This document shows positions 45,691 to 58,105 of a stretch of DNA of 64,000 nucleotides, piece by piece; the first letter of the stretch is position 1, and every line of letters starts with the position of its first letter. The DNA is from Cordia subcordata (lineage: Eukaryota > Streptophyta > Magnoliopsida > Boraginales > Cordiaceae). The position numbers and the translations under genes were made by a program. The notes below the pieces were generated by a model that was given only the letters and a program-made list of their open reading frames with translations, was not told the DNA's origin and ran no database searches. The stretch is taken from the NCBI GenBank assembly GCA_028554755.1, contig JAPTOF010000005.1, positions 2,318,501 to 2,382,500 of the forward strand, read 5' to 3'.

Positions 45691-46896
45691 GGATTTAAGC
45701 CTATTGAAAGCCCTAACACACTCATTATCAAAGTCAAAAGGGACATCTTGTGCTAGGTGTCTATATAAGGGATGTGCAATATGGCTAAAATCTTTAATGA
45801 ATCAATGGTAGAATCCTGCATGTCCTAGAAAAGATCTAACATCCTTGACACACTTAGGAACAAGCAACGTTTTAATTAATTCTACCTTAGTTGGGTCAAC
45901 TTGAATACCACTAGATGAAACTATATGACCCAACACTACCCTTCTTTGCACCATGAAGTGGGATTTCTCCTAACTCAACACTAAATTCTTCTCCATACAT
46001 CGATCTAAGACTAAAGAGAGGCGACTCAAGCACTTTTCAAAACTATCACCAAAGACTAAGAAATCATCCATGAATATCTCTAAATGCCTCTCAATCATGT
46101 CACTAAAAATGGCCATCATGCACCTCTAGAAAGTCGCTGGGGCACTACAAAGACCAAAGGGCATTCTTTTATACGCAAAAGTGCCATAGGGATAAGTAAA
46201 GTTGGTCTTCTCCTGGTCCTTGGGAAATACGGGGATCTGATTATAACCTGAATAGCCATCTAGAAAACAATAGTAGCTATGCCCAGCCACTCTATCTAAA
46301 ATCTGATCTAGAATAGGCAATTGGAAATGATCCTTCCTAGTTTTGGAGTTGAGCTTCCTATAATCAATTCAAACTCTCTATCCCGTGGGAGTGCGTGCAG
46401 GGATAAGCTCTCCTCTCTCATTTTCCACAACCGTGATCCCAGACTTCTTAGGGACAACATAGACCGAGCTCACCGACTCAATATCGGAGATTGGATAAAT
46501 TATGCCTGCATCTAAAAGCTTAATGATCTTTTTCTTAACTACTTCGCTCATGTATGGGTTTAGCCTCCTTTGCATCTCTCTAGAAGGAACGGTTCCATCC
46601 TCAAGGTGAATACAATGCATACAAACCAAAGGGTCAATATCTCTCAAATCATCAATTTTCCACCTAATGGCCTTCCTATGCTTCCTAAGAACCTCTAAGC
46701 GACGCCCCTTATGCTTACTAGAAAGATCGAAAGCTATAATGATCGAAAGGATCTCACTAGGGCTTAGGAATGCATACTTCAAATGATCAAGAAGGGGTTT
46801 GAGCTCTAAAGAAGGGCTAGGCTCAACCAAGGGGGACTCAACCTCAACATCATCAAGAATCAAGACTAGAAGGATTAACCTCAAGTGACTTATCAA
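45691..46896 (-). pseudogene. Element D reverse transcriptase, broken
   Basis: The N-terminal part (46378-46896) keeps AIRWKIDDLRDIDPLV, showing the Trp that became a stop in A, and VVPKKSGITVVENERGEL. Next come FLDGYSGYNQIPVFP, MPFGLCSAPATF (then a stop), EIFMDDFLVFGDSF and GHAGFY. At least three stops are visible (near 46125, ~45970, ~45800). Confidence 0.92.
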
Positions 46897-47062
46897 TCAA
46901 AGGGCTCTCAATCTAGGAAGTAGAAGCTGCACATTTTCGTTCTAAGGTCTCCCAATCAAAACGAGACAACAATTCCTCAAATTTTCCCAATTCTTCTTTA
47001 TCGGTCATTGTCCTCTCTGCAAGGTCCTTGACACACGAATCAGTCACATCCACCCTGAAGCA

Positions 47063-47979
47063 CTATTCTCCATCATCTCCTCCTCTTATACTAGCTCCAT
47101 TCACGACCTCAGCAACCTTTATGGTGGATCTCAATTTCCCAAATTTCATCTCTAATAACCCCGACCTACAATGAATAATAGCATCTATGGTGGCAAGGAA
47201 GGGCCGACCTAGAAGAATGGGTGTAGAATGTCTAGAGTTATGTCCTGAATCCATATCTAACACTATGAAGTCAACGGGGTAGACAAACTCTCCTACCTGG
47301 ACCATAATGTCCTCTATCATTCCCCTAGGTCTACGCTCGAACCTATCAGCTAGCTGAAGAGTAACATGCGTAGGGGATAACTCACCTAGACCTAGCTGTT
47401 GATTGACGGAGTAGGGAATAAGATTCACAGTGAACCCTAAATTTAACAAGGCATGATTAATCTGGGTCTCACGAATCCTACAAAGAATAGTGAAGGCTCC
47501 GGGGTCACTCATCTTGGGCAGAAGGCCTGAAGTACAAATACTACTCAGCTTCTCTGTAAGCCTCACCTTCTTAAGAATGTTCGACGACCTATGCTCCTTA
47601 TACAAAGATCCTTAAAGAACTTAGAATGGGACGGGATGGAAAGGATCGTATCTATCAAAGGAATATTGACCTTATGGTCCTTAAGATGCTCTAAAACCTT
47701 GAAAAACCTAGAATCCTCACTAGGTGTAGGCCTTTCTAAAGCGGATGGAAAGGGAACTCTAGGTGCTACATCTCTAAACACATGGGAATCATCAATGGGC
47801 TCCTTTTTCTCCCGATATGGGTAGGAACTACTACTTTTTCCGTGGTCTTTAATGGGCTCAACCCTTTCAACAGGACCCTTTCTAGAATCCCACTCAACAG
47901 GACTACTATGTGATTCTCTAGACTTGGAAGGACTGCTAAGTACAAGCACTGCAAAGTTAACTCGTACCCTATTATCCAC
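47063..47979 (-). pseudogene. Element D protease and linker, active-site Asp lost
   Basis: Frames 47563-47979 (linker) and 47063-47605 (protease) overlap in different phases, so a frameshift lies near 47580. The active site reads ALLNLGFTVNLIPY, with Asn where A keeps Asp (LDLGSS), so the enzyme would be inactive. FIVLDMDSGHNSRHSTPILL downstream matches A. Confidence 0.9.
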
Positions 47980-48410
47980 TACCCTACTACTCCTAAGAGT
48001 GGTGACGACCTTAGCCTAGGCCTGATGGAGATAAGTGGTATCAGTAGAGGAACAGGATTGGACTCTAGGGTTCATCTCCAGTTGAGAAGGCAATTTCCCA
48101 AGGACTCTAACGCTCAACTATGTAGCTGTGTCTCAAACCTAGCCATCTGCTGCCTATATAGCTAGCTATCTCTTGCCTATTATCAGCTAACTCCTGCTGC
48201 TGACTAGCTAATGCTGGTTGCTAATTCTAAATAAATTGTATTAACTTCACTACATCATTACTAGGAGTCTGGTTACTAGAGAGAGTAGGTAAAGCCTGAG
48301 GTTAGAAAGCACTAGTTAGAAACCTGGGGGATATTGAGGACGGGGTCACTGCTGATGTGGAACCTGAGGATGTGAACTAGGCTCATACCAGCCTTGTCTC
48401 CAAGAAAATT

Positions 48411-49429
48411 TTAGGTTGTCCCTCCAACTGGGATATATGTGTTCAAGTATGGATTATACTCACAGGAATAACCTGGTGTGGCATACACTTGCTCTTTCAT
48501 GAATTCAGGAAATTGAGATGCTAAAGGGCAAGCTATGGTCTTATAAGATGACTCAGAACACAATGCACAAACTTTAATAACTAAAGGGGCGGAGGAAAAA
48601 CTTATAGAACTAGTCTTATGACCTTGGGATGAAAGAGACAAAGAAATGAATTGATCTAGCTTATTTGTCAAAGCCTTAACCTTAGAGGGTAAATCTAAGG
48701 AAACTCCAACCTCACTAACACTTCTCTTGTTGCCTCCCCGACTAGACCTTTCCATGGCAAAATTTTGAAAAGAATTTTTGTTCATTTAAACCTCAAAAGA
48801 AGCATTGCATTAGGTCATGATTACCGTACCCGTAGTGTGGACATTGTCTAATAAGATCCTTAAACTTCTCCCAAGCCTCAAGAAAGGATTCTAGATCATG
48901 TTGAGACAAAGTCATAATGGTGGTCCTAAGGTCGGCCGTCTTAGCCATGGGATAAAATTTTTTTAAAAAATGTAGATTAAAGCTCAGTCCATGTAGTAAA
49001 TCAACCGTTAGGTAAGGAATGCAACCAAGCCCTAGCCTTGTCCTTAAGAGAGAAAGAAAACAATCTTAGACGTATGACCTCTTGGGAGACGTTAAGGACA
49101 TGGAGAGTGGAACTCATTTCAACAAAATCAATGATATGATCTATAGAGCTCTCATTGCTTCTCCCGTAGAAAGAAGGAAGCATAGCCAACCTATTAGGCT
49201 TAATCTCGAAGTTTGTCTCCTCTAAACTTGGAATTTGAATAGCCAAATTAGGCTCAAAGGCTTCGGGGAGAAAGAATTGCCTAAAAGTGGGTTCCTCATC
49301 TATAGGTGGGTCTGATCTACAGGGTTCTCATCTAAAATGATCTTGGGCTTGATGCCTAGGGTGATCATAAGGTGGAATGGGATTCGTTGGGGGATTGGAA
49401 GGATTAGGAGGATGATTGGGATCGGCCAT
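48411..49429 (-). pseudogene. gag: Element D gag, broken
   Basis: ATG at 49427-49429 gives MADPNHPPNPSNPPTNPIPP, then a stop after 33 codons. The capsid region (49001-49246) has FYGRSNESSIDHI and KDKARAWLHSLPNG, then a stop. The nucleocapsid part (48411-48785) has CALCSESSYKTIAC, the zinc knuckle with His changed to Tyr. Confidence 0.88.
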
Positions 49430-49794
49430 CTCCTCAAAAAGATATCCTAAATTTCTAAAATGTCTAGCAATTCTATCGAGTTCAAGATTTAGAGGAACTC
49501 GGAGATTTCTAAGGGATCTCCTACCAAGCATGCACAAACTATCATAACTGCAGCCACTTCAACCCCCAGAAACTTCAATATTCCTAAAACTACAGCAAAT
49601 AAACCACAATCCTAGAAAGTCTACTAAAAAATAAAGCAAAAAGCTGAGTTAAATAACAAGAACTAATGCAAAATAATATAAATAATAAACAAAATAAGTA
49701 GAGACTAAACAAACTATAAAGGATAAGCAATAAAACAAGAAAAGCAACCACCAAAACACATAAACAAAGAATGCAAACCACCGTGCCTTCTCGA

Positions 49795-49811
49795 CAGTGG
49801 CATTAAGAATT
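49795..49811 (-). other. Element D primer binding site, decayed
   Basis: Minus strand reads TAATGCCACTGTCGAGA where A has TGGCGCCGTTGCCGGGA. Six of the seven differences are G-to-A or C-to-T, as expected for deamination of methylated DNA. The site would no longer pair with tRNA-Asp. Confidence 0.75.
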
Positions 49812-51700
49812 TGATGTGTCTTCTCTTGAGTGCAAGCTCTAAGGACCCGCAAGCGCACGGATCGATGCATTGTAATGTGAGTGAGAACGGGTGTCGAACC
49901 ACAGGGAGGCTAAGTTGTGAGATGGATTCTACGTGTATGTTCTAGAGTGTGCGTAAAGAAAACCTAAACTATCTATTTTTGGGATTTTGGATTTTGACTG
50001 GTTGGGAGCTCTATCTAAAACGAATTAAACTAAACTATGGGAAAGGAAAGTGGGAGACAAGCTAATTTAGAAGAACTAACAAAAGGAAAGGTGTTAGGGT
50101 GACATCTACTTATTAATGGGTGATCCTAGATTCCAATACTATGGGATTACATGGAATGGCTTAACCATCAGTTGCTCTTTCACTAGGTTGCTTAGTTAGT
50201 ATCCCAATTTCCCCCTAGAACTCGGTATGGGTCCGTCCCTAGGCGACACCTTCTAGAGCTACGGCATGGTCCTTATGACCTAGGGCCGTAAGAGTGACTA
50301 ACTAGCCTTCTAGGTGACCTAGAACAAACGTACCCTCATACCTAAATCATTGGCTGGATTTAAAGCCAAGACCTAGTGTTGTTGGAGTCGACTAAATCTA
50401 CCCAAAAACCTATTGGCTAGATTTAAAGCCAAAGGAGACTCGATTAGACTAGCCTTTAATTATGCTTCGTTATTCTAGGGTCACAATAGCGGGATTTGAC
50501 CTATTAACGCATTCATACATGTTCTAAGCCAAGGTCTTCACAAATAAAGGGACCTATTTGACTACTAAACATCGTCATGCTCGGATTACACCATTAAAAA
50601 CACTTTTGAACCAACATGTTTGCAATATTGAGGTCATATTACTACTAGGCATGCAAATATACACATGGACATGAATATAAGCAATACCCATTTCATAAGA
50701 TCCACACATGAACACATAAACATATAGAATGGATTAGAGGTGTTTAGTAGCAAATAGACTTCAATTTATACATATGCAACTCTCATAGGCATATTATCAA
50801 ACACCTAGTCATGTATTGAGCAATAGCCATTGAAATAGGAAGAACATAGCGTATGTATATACTTTAAGCCATTGAATCCCATAATATAGAAGCATAGAAT
50901 CAACCCATTACACAAGTGTTGTGACCCTAAACAAACCTACTCAAGCATATCATAATAGAGGATGAAAGAGAGAATAGAAAACTCCCATTCCATCCTAGCA
51001 ATTCTTGTACAAAATCCTTGATTAGCCTTTAATCCAAGTGTTTGAATCCCTCCAAATGAGCTTAAGACTAGGTGAAAAGTATGTGAGTGTGTGTGTTGTG
51101 GGTGAAGACTAGGGCTAAGTGTGTGTGTGTGATGGGTGTATTGAGATCTTCCATAAAATTGGCAAAAAGATTCCCCCTTTTCAGTTTGAAAATTGGGCTT
51201 TTATATCAGCTTTTTACGAACTGCCGGTAGACCTAGCCGATCGACCGGCTTCTTCTTCTAGCTAAACCGGCTTTTTGGTGATGCTCTCTGGACTGGCCGG
51301 TCAACCAGCTCTGGAGGGGTGGTCATTCGGCTATTTTGAGCACCTCTCTGGAGTGACCGATCGATTTAGCCAGTCGACTGACTCATTCTTCTAGGTTGTC
51401 CGGCTATTTTCTTCCTCCATTCTTTGTCTTTCCGGCCTCCAATCTTCTCTTTTTGACCCGTACATCTCCCATCTTCATCACCTATCATTGTTAAATCTTG
51501 ATCTTAACCCAAAGTTTACCTAAATAATTAAAACAAGCAATTAGTGTAGCAATTTGTCTCTTAAACTCAATATGTGCATTTGTTTACGCTTAAGCCTATT
51601 TTTATCAAAAGCATTACACTAATGCATCTTTTTGAGCACTTAATAACTCTTAAACATAGGCAAATAACAATGCAAATACACACAAAAACACAATACATCA
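49812..51700 (-). repeat. Element D 5' LTR
   Basis: 1,889 bp, uninterrupted. Inverted repeats at 50350-50369 (perfect 6-bp stem) and 50413-50432. The conserved GGTCCTTATGACC box is at about 50269. GGTCGACC-like palindromes lie at 51230-51385. Confidence 0.95.
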
Positions 51701-51705
51701 TTGGC

Positions 51706-51757
51706 CCTTGCTGCCACGTGTTGCAATCCTATTGAGGGGCAATTTTTACCCCTATCA
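51706..51757 (-). repeat. Element J 5' LTR, terminal 52 bases
   Basis: CCTTGCTGCCACGTGTTGCA.. to ACCCCTATCA aligns with 4625-4676 of the other LTR and proves that D sits inside J. Confidence 0.85.
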
Positions 51758-52362
51758 AGGGGAATTAGGTGACCTTGGAACATTTTCACCTTGATTCATC
51801 TTACACACTTTACATTAATTTAGAGGAATAGTGTTCTTAGTTACTTGAAAATTGTTTAGGTCAAATTACTTAAGTTTCCTCGACAAGAAGGTGTAGTCTA
51901 GTGGTAGCAGTTCACACTTGATACCTATAAGTCTCAAGTACAAGTCATCTTTAAGGGGTAAATGACGAACCATTATTGATCTCAGTATAGAAATAGAAAA
52001 AATAAAGGTGAGTTCTCCGAACAATCCAAGGCATAGTAATCTCAACAAACTATCTAAAAAAATTTCATATTAATTTCTCTAGCCACTATTAACAACCATT
52101 TGCATTCCAAAGTAGATTTACATACCCTTAGCCACTATCAACACATTAATTTCTCTAGCCACTATATATATATTACTATGCTCTGGATCCTTTAAGATAT
52201 AGAATATATGTGAACTTTTGATGAAATCTAGCTTAAAATTATGGAACATAGTGGTAGCAACAAATATTTGTAGATTTACAAAGTTTAAGCATGAAAATTA
52301 TGCCAAAAAGAAAACAAAGGGAAAACAAATAGGTAGTTGACATAGATATAAAAGGAAAGTAT
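51758..52362. other. Unique non-coding DNA with SINE-like relic
   Basis: No gene. Apart from the tRNA-like relic (51885-52030), it holds short direct repeats of AATTTCTCTAGCCACTAT (52072, 52146). Confidence 0.5.
51885..52030 (+). mobile_element. Possible tRNA-derived SINE relic
   Basis: TAGTCTAGTGGTAGC (51894-51908) fits a Pol III A box and TCTCAAGTACAAGTC (51932-51946) is a degraded B box at tRNA-like spacing. An A-rich stretch follows (about 51987-52005). No flanking duplication identified. Confidence 0.45.
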
Positions 52363-53017
52363 TGATGTGTGGTTTAATGCACAAGTGTATAGATCATTCG
52401 TGGTATAACGGATATGAGTGTGAGGATCGTCTCCACGGGGAGGCTTTTTTGCTTGGTTTCTACGTGCTCCTGTGTTAAGGATAACTACGTGCGTGTGTGT
52501 CTCTTTAGGATTTGAAGGAAGCTGAGGGTAGAAAATAAAACCTAAACTATAGAAGAACTTAAGCTGCCAAGCTAAGGAAAGAAAACCCATCCAATTAGAA
52601 GAGAATCTAAGGTGATAGTGTTGCAACTAAGTTCTGGCTATGATAATGATTCGGTCTATCTATGGCTTGATTGATCTATCGAGGTCCTTAGCTAATTAAC
52701 CTTCTTATCTTCCAATTCCATGTGGACTCCTTTCCCAAAGCATTGACTCTTAGTAGTATATGATTCTCTAAGCCAATTGTAGTTTTAGGACTTAATAAGC
52801 TAAGTTCTCTTGCCAAGCCTCATCAACTAATCTTATTATCCACTAGGACTTGATATGGGTCTATCCCTAGGCTTCGACTTCTAGAGTATAGTGTGGTCCT
52901 TATGACCTAAGTTTTTCAGGCTTAGCTAATTAGGTCCTTGATAAGGTTGATTAGATCTAACCCTAATGTTTAAATAGTCAGATGGGTTTAAAGCTATAAC
53001 CTAGTCTATTTAGAAGA
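52363..53017 (-). mobile_element. LTR fragment H (Athila-like), minus orientation, truncated
   Basis: Starts at the LTR 3' end (minus ..ACACATCA). Contains CTCCACGGGGAGGC, the GGTCCTTATGACCTAAG box (52890) and a relic GGGTTTAAAGC repeat (52984). It breaks at about 53017, where copia LTR sequence begins. Weakly similar to the other LTR families. Confidence 0.7.
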
Positions 53018-53624
53018 CAAGATACTCACTTCTTTTGAGTAACCAATGCTCTTCATCTTAAGGATATGTGGATGAATTGATGAAGTTGGGGTACGATGCT
53101 TTGATATACCATGAGGAGAGGTCTTTAGTGATAAGATTATCTGCCTCATATGTTGGGTGTTGTGTGCTAATTAATCAGGACATTCATGTGCAACAACAGA
53201 GTCTATGTGCCCCTATGGATTTGTCCTTTTGGTCATCATAGATCTAGATGTAGTGATATTATACTTTAGGGGTATATTGATCATTTGGCTTGTGGGTTGC
53301 TCCCTAAATCAAGAGATCTATGACCAATTGATGATCACTATTTTGGACTAAAGTTCCAAGGTTCTAAATGTAGTATTGGAGGTGATGGTACGTATTTGGA
53401 CCGGCCTTAACTATGGGTATGCATATAGGGGTATTTTGGTCATTTTGCTCGGTTGGTCAAAGACGGAAGTTACTTAGTGTAATAAGCTCCTGCTTAGCCA
53501 GTATTATCCTTAGAGTGCGGCTTTGGTCTTTTGGAGAAGTAGACCGAAGTCAAAATAGCCACAGCATCGCCAAAGTACTAGCGATAGCATTTTGGTCATT
53601 TTGGGAGCCAAGGGTAATTATATC
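53018..53624 (+). repeat. Element G 5' LTR, first surviving segment
   Basis: Diverged copy of the B LTR; shares TCTATGTGCCCC, GATCTAGATGTAGTGATATTA-like and GGTTGCTCCC blocks in the same order. The left edge is a junction with H. Confidence 0.72.
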
Positions 53625-55163
53625 TAATGTGTGTCATTTGTGCGTGTTTGTACATAGTGTTTGCATAGACATTTAGAGGTGTTCTAGAGCATAATTGAGT
53701 ACATTTAGTGTAGAGTTTATGCATATTTGTTAATATTTGTACATAATGTATTTAGATGCATAAATATTATACCAAGTGTTGTATCTTGTGCTTTAGACAA
53801 GTTTGGGATGGGTCAAGCTTAAACGAGGAAGAAACGAGCTAAATGTGAAGGTCGGGAAAACCAATGATTGAAGATTGAAACAGAAGTCTGTACCAATCAA
53901 CTATACCGACTGACCGGTAGGATCAGCCGATTGATCCAAAGAGCATGAAAACGAACCGGTTGACCCTTCTTGTTACCAGTTAGTCGATAGGGTCCCCATT
54001 GATTGCATTGAAAAGCTATAAATAGCCCATTTTAGGTCATTTTTGGGGGGACGAACTTTATTTTCTTAAACTCTAATAAACCTTAACCTTATACCCACTT
54101 CACCAAACACCTAAAACCACCATCCCACACTAATCCAAGCTAGGATTGAAGCTTGTAACAGGAGATTGAAGAATTTTGCTTTGGATTTGAGCAAGGGTTT
54201 AAAGGGGAGTTCCTTATTCTTTTCCTTATTCTTGTAAATATGCTTTGTAATTCAAGTAAATCTAGGGTTGATTGATGTTGTATATTCAATTAGGGCTTTG
54301 AATAAAGGATTTATGTGTATCTTTGGCTCTTAATACATGCTTTTTCATCTAAATGTGGCATTATTCAATATGTCCATGTATTGAAAATCAAACATGTTTA
54401 TGTGTTTATCAAAATACCCAAGTGAACTTGCACGTGTTATTTGTGCTTCAAATGCTTTTATCTACTTATATGGGTGATGTAATTATGCTTAATTCATGGT
54501 TTTGCTTTGTAGAGTAGGCTTTAGGTTTAAATCTAGCTAATAGCTTATATGCTTTGCTTAGCTGAGTATAGGTGCTAGTCCTAGGCTTTAAACCTAGCCA
54601 AGAGAAAAAGTTAACCTAGACTAGAGTATCCCTCACCTACGTTAGTGTTGGTTAATCGAGCCCTAATTTCACGTAGTGTTTAGGTGCTAGTCCTTACCTT
54701 TACACCCAGCCAAGAGGATAAATTCTAAGCGCAGATTGTGCAGGCTAAGAGGGATTAACCCTTAGCTTTAAACCCAGCTAACGGGTTGAACTACTAGAAT
54801 TGGTTAAGAGACTACCAATCAACACAACAGCAGTAAAAGTCCTAAGCCGTATATAGACCTAATTCGTTATCATAGCCTGAGTCTAGTTGCAACGCAGTCA
54901 CCTTAGATCCCTTCTTCTTTGTTAGGTTTCTTTCCTTAGCTTGGCACCTTTAAGTTTCTTCATAGCTTAGTTTTTATTTTTCTTTTCTTAAGCTCCCTTC
55001 ATATCCTAAAGAAAGGGCACATACACACATGTAGCCAGTTTTAGACACCCGAGCACATTGAGGCCAAACTAAGGTAGGCTCTCTTTGGAGACAATACCCG
55101 TACTCGAATCTGCTATTCCATGAACGATCTGTACGCTTGCAGGTGTAAAACTCAACACGATCA
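53625..55163 (+). mobile_element. Solo LTR F (C-like family)
   Basis: 1,539 bp between ATATC (53620-53624) and ATGTC (55164-55168), a target repeat with one mismatch. The first dinucleotide is TA instead of TG (TAATGTGTGTC against TGATGTGTCTG). Contains 3-4 degraded inverted repeats, e.g. TTAGCTTTAAACCCAGCTAA near 54761. Confidence 0.8.
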
Positions 55164-55168
55164 ATGTC

Positions 55169-55834
55169 CTTTGGTTCCTTCACTAGCCATTACTCTATTG
55201 GGTACATAATTGAGGATTTAATATATGTAGATTGCTTAATTAAGATATAAGTTTGGAATATTAAGAAGCAAATTATTTATTATCCAGGTTATCTTAATAT
55301 AACTCATAGATATCTTAATTGGATAAGCGGGGACCACATGGAAGATATTTGGTGTGTGCATGATATGGAATATTTGAGTTTCTGTATCTCAAAGAAATAT
55401 TCCTTATTTAAAAAGTTTAAGGACGAGCATTATAGACAATCTATAATATTCCTTGAATCTTACCCATTTTAAGGTTGCTTAGTACTATATACAGTACTAG
55501 ATAAGAAAGACTAGTTCTTGAGCCTCTTTGATTATTCTCTCTCATGTTGTTTATGCAATAATTTTCACACACTAACACCAAGAGCACACACTAAATCAAA
55601 TATTCTCAATTTAGCCTATAATCTAACTTGCCTACTACATAGCTAAGTGTAGAGTGAGGGATATGGTGGAAAAAACCACTAGAATGCTATTTCGAGGAGG
55701 ATTTAATGCAAAAAAGACAATTTTCAATTGATTCATGCTACGAGGGTAATGATATCTTCATCTATACCCATTTATTTTTGCGTCGTTATATTGATTCCTA
55801 TTCGTATAACATGTTTTGTGCTATTTTTTGCTAC
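55169..55834 (+). repeat. Element G 5' LTR, second segment
   Basis: CTTTGGTTCCTTCACTAG continues the B-like LTR text, then diverges. CTATATACAG near 55490 may be the TATA region. No gene. Element E inserted at GCTAC. Confidence 0.6.
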
Positions 55835-57927
55835 TGATGTGTTTGTTTTGTGTGTTTATGTATTGTAAGTATATACTTGTTTTGAGGTGTTTTGAGCTTC
55901 ATTTGGTGTACTAGTATAGCATTTAGGTCACACTTGTGCATATTAGAGTTTACATGTTCATAGTTGAAGTTAAGACTTAAATGCTATACTAATGTGCATG
56001 TATTGCTTGTTTCAAGTGTGATTTGGAGAGATAATTAGAGTTTGATTGAGGGTGTTGGTGTGTGGAACAAAGCCAAAAGTGTTTTGGACATAAAGGAATG
56101 AAGAAAAGTTCATTTGGAAGTGGCTGGGCAAAAGAAGGAGTGACCGAGGCGAAACTGAGCGCAACGTGAGCCAAATTTAGAGATTGCAACCTAAAAAGGG
56201 CATGGAAAAATTTTGGACATGTTTTAGGGTGCAAATGATGACTTGGGAGATCCCCCACAACGATACGAAGCCATGAAAAAAATGGTGCACGAATCGGAGC
56301 CAAAACGAGCAAGATATGATATTTTACTGTCAAGACCGGTCGACCTCCTGTCAAGGCCAGTCGACCTAGCCGGTCGACTGGCCGAATCAGTATCTGGGCC
56401 AATTTTAGCTGGATGACCAGTTGGGCCCCCGGCTGGACGTGCTGAAAGCTCTATTTAAGCCACTTTTCAGCCGTTTTTTAAGGAGAACAACACCCAAATC
56501 AAACACCCATTTCCCAAAACCCAAAATCCACCAAAAAAATCACCCCACACACTCATTTCTAAACACATTTAACACTTGGAATCAAGGATCCAAGAGGACC
56601 AAACACTAGGATTTGGGGCATAGCTCATGGATTGTAAAGTTTGGCTATAGATAGAAGGGTATCTCTTTTTTATCCTAAGTCTAATTATGTTTGATTAGAG
56701 CTATGTATGGTGATTATTCTTGTATTTATGGATTGATTAGTACTTTTTATTAATGGTAACTTGATGGATTTATGTATATATGCTTTATGCTTAGGGCTTC
56801 AAAGGCTATTTTACATACATGTCTATGTGTTTGTTGAAATACATTAATGATGTAGCATATGTATATTGAAGTCTATTATGCTATTAACCATCTCTAAATC
56901 ATTATGCTAGCATGTATATGTGTTTGTGTCATGATTACATGAAATGCATATGTTTATATATATGTCTATGTGTGTGTTTACATACTTAATAGCATGAATA
57001 ACTTCTATTGCATACATGTCGGATGCTATAGCTTAAATTGGTGTAATCTAAGCATGTCTATGTGTTTAGTAGTAGAATATTCCAGAGTATTCTCAAATGC
57101 CATGCCCTAGATGTGTTTGCTTTGCACTTAAACATTAATATCCACTATTGTGATGTGATCGATGGTGCAAGACTTGTAACTAGCCTAGGTCGAGTCCCCT
57201 TTGGCTTTAAATCTAGCCAATAGGAGTCTGAATAGGTTTAGTTGACCTCAGTTCACTTAGGAAGGCTAGTTAGTCCACCCTAACACCCTTGGTTCATAAG
57301 GATCGTGCTGCAGCTCTAAGTGGGGCGAAGCTTAGGGACGGGCTCGCACCGAGTCCTAGGGCCAGATCGGGGAACTAATTGGAGGACTAAGTGCTAGGGT
57401 TAGATCGATCTACACTCACCTAGAATCTTATTGGCTAGCCCTAATTCCTAAGTCATAAAGACCACGCCATACTGCTAGGCATCGCCACCTAGGGATGGAC
57501 CTGCACTGAGGCTTAAGGTACTAATTAGGAGGCTAATTATAGATCTAGATTAGAGGATTTAGTATAATCCATCAAGTAACCTTAGAAAGATGTAGTAATC
57601 ACCATAAACAAGGCTTAATCACCTTAGTCTCCCATTTCTGACGGTTGAATCCCCTTAGATCACTTGATTCCCTCTTCACACGCATAAATCTTTTATTTCC
57701 TTTTCCTTAGTTTAGCTTTACTTTTCCGAGCTCCCTTTAAACCAAAAATCCCCCAAAAAAGAGTATAATTTAGGTCCCAACACGTAGCTTTTTGGACATG
57801 CATAGCTTAGGACACCATACATGTTACGCCTCCCCATAGATTCGATCCCGCACTCACATACACCGTACTACACACGACCTGTATGCTTGCGGGCTATTTA
57901 GGCTTGTGCTACTCAAATAGCGTATCA
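55835..57927 (+). repeat. Element E 5' LTR
   Basis: GGTCGACC palindromes at 56335-56385 before CTATTTAAGC (56451). One inverted repeat TTGGCTTTAAATCTAGCCAA (57201-57220). The TCATAARGAYC box occurs twice (57293 and 57454). Confidence 0.95.
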
Positions 57928-57933
57928 AGTTTT

Positions 57934-57951
57934 TGGCGTTGTTGCCGGGGA
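57934..57951 (+). other. Element E primer binding site
   Basis: TGGCGTTGTTGCCGGGGA, six bases past the LTR; one or two C-to-T changes from the tRNA-Asp type. Confidence 0.85.
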
Positions 57952-58105
57952 GGCAACGTTTGTTTGGTTTCTTAGTTTTTGTGTGTCTTAGCTTGTTATG
58001 TGTTGTTTTATCTTTTCTTTTCATGTTTTTATTGTTTTCGTATATAAAATAAAAATTAAAAAAATTGTTGAGCATTGTGAAGAGGTTTACTTGTGTCAAT
58101 TAATC

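Larger units (their letters stand above)
38752..51700 (-). mobile_element. Element D: Athila-type Ty3/gypsy retrotransposon, minus strand
   Basis: TSD TTGGC at 38747-38751 and 51701-51705. 5' LTR 49812-51700 and 3' LTR 38752-42518 (interrupted by solo LTR I; 1,892 bp without it). Gag, protease, RT, RNase H and integrase follow in the minus direction. LTRs differ by roughly 8% over the first ~400 bases compared, many changes being CpG transitions, so it is older than A. All genes are broken. It is a sister subfamily to A. Confidence 0.95.
3019..51757 (-). mobile_element. Element J: LTR retrotransposon, minus strand, split by B and D
   Basis: Two related LTRs, at 3019-4676 and at 37178-38751 plus 51706-51757, bracket about 4.9 kb of J's own internal DNA (4677-9218 and 36814-37177). 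Read on the minus strand the LTR begins TGATAGGGGT and ends in TACCA. A polypurine tract precedes the 3' LTR (4677-4690). A primer-site-like TTGGTGTCGTCTGTGG follows the 5' LTR after a 7-base spacer (37156-37171); it resembles the TTGGCGCCGTCTGTGGG form I know from plant gypsy elements. No recognisable gag or pol remains, so it is non-autonomous or very old. No matching target-site duplication was found (TTATG on the left, AGGGG on the right). J is the host layer for B and D. Confidence 0.72.

Noticed and set aside
51885..52030. Functional tRNA gene
   Set aside because: Box A is good but the B box is degraded and no cloverleaf or acceptor stem closes; better read as a SINE relic.
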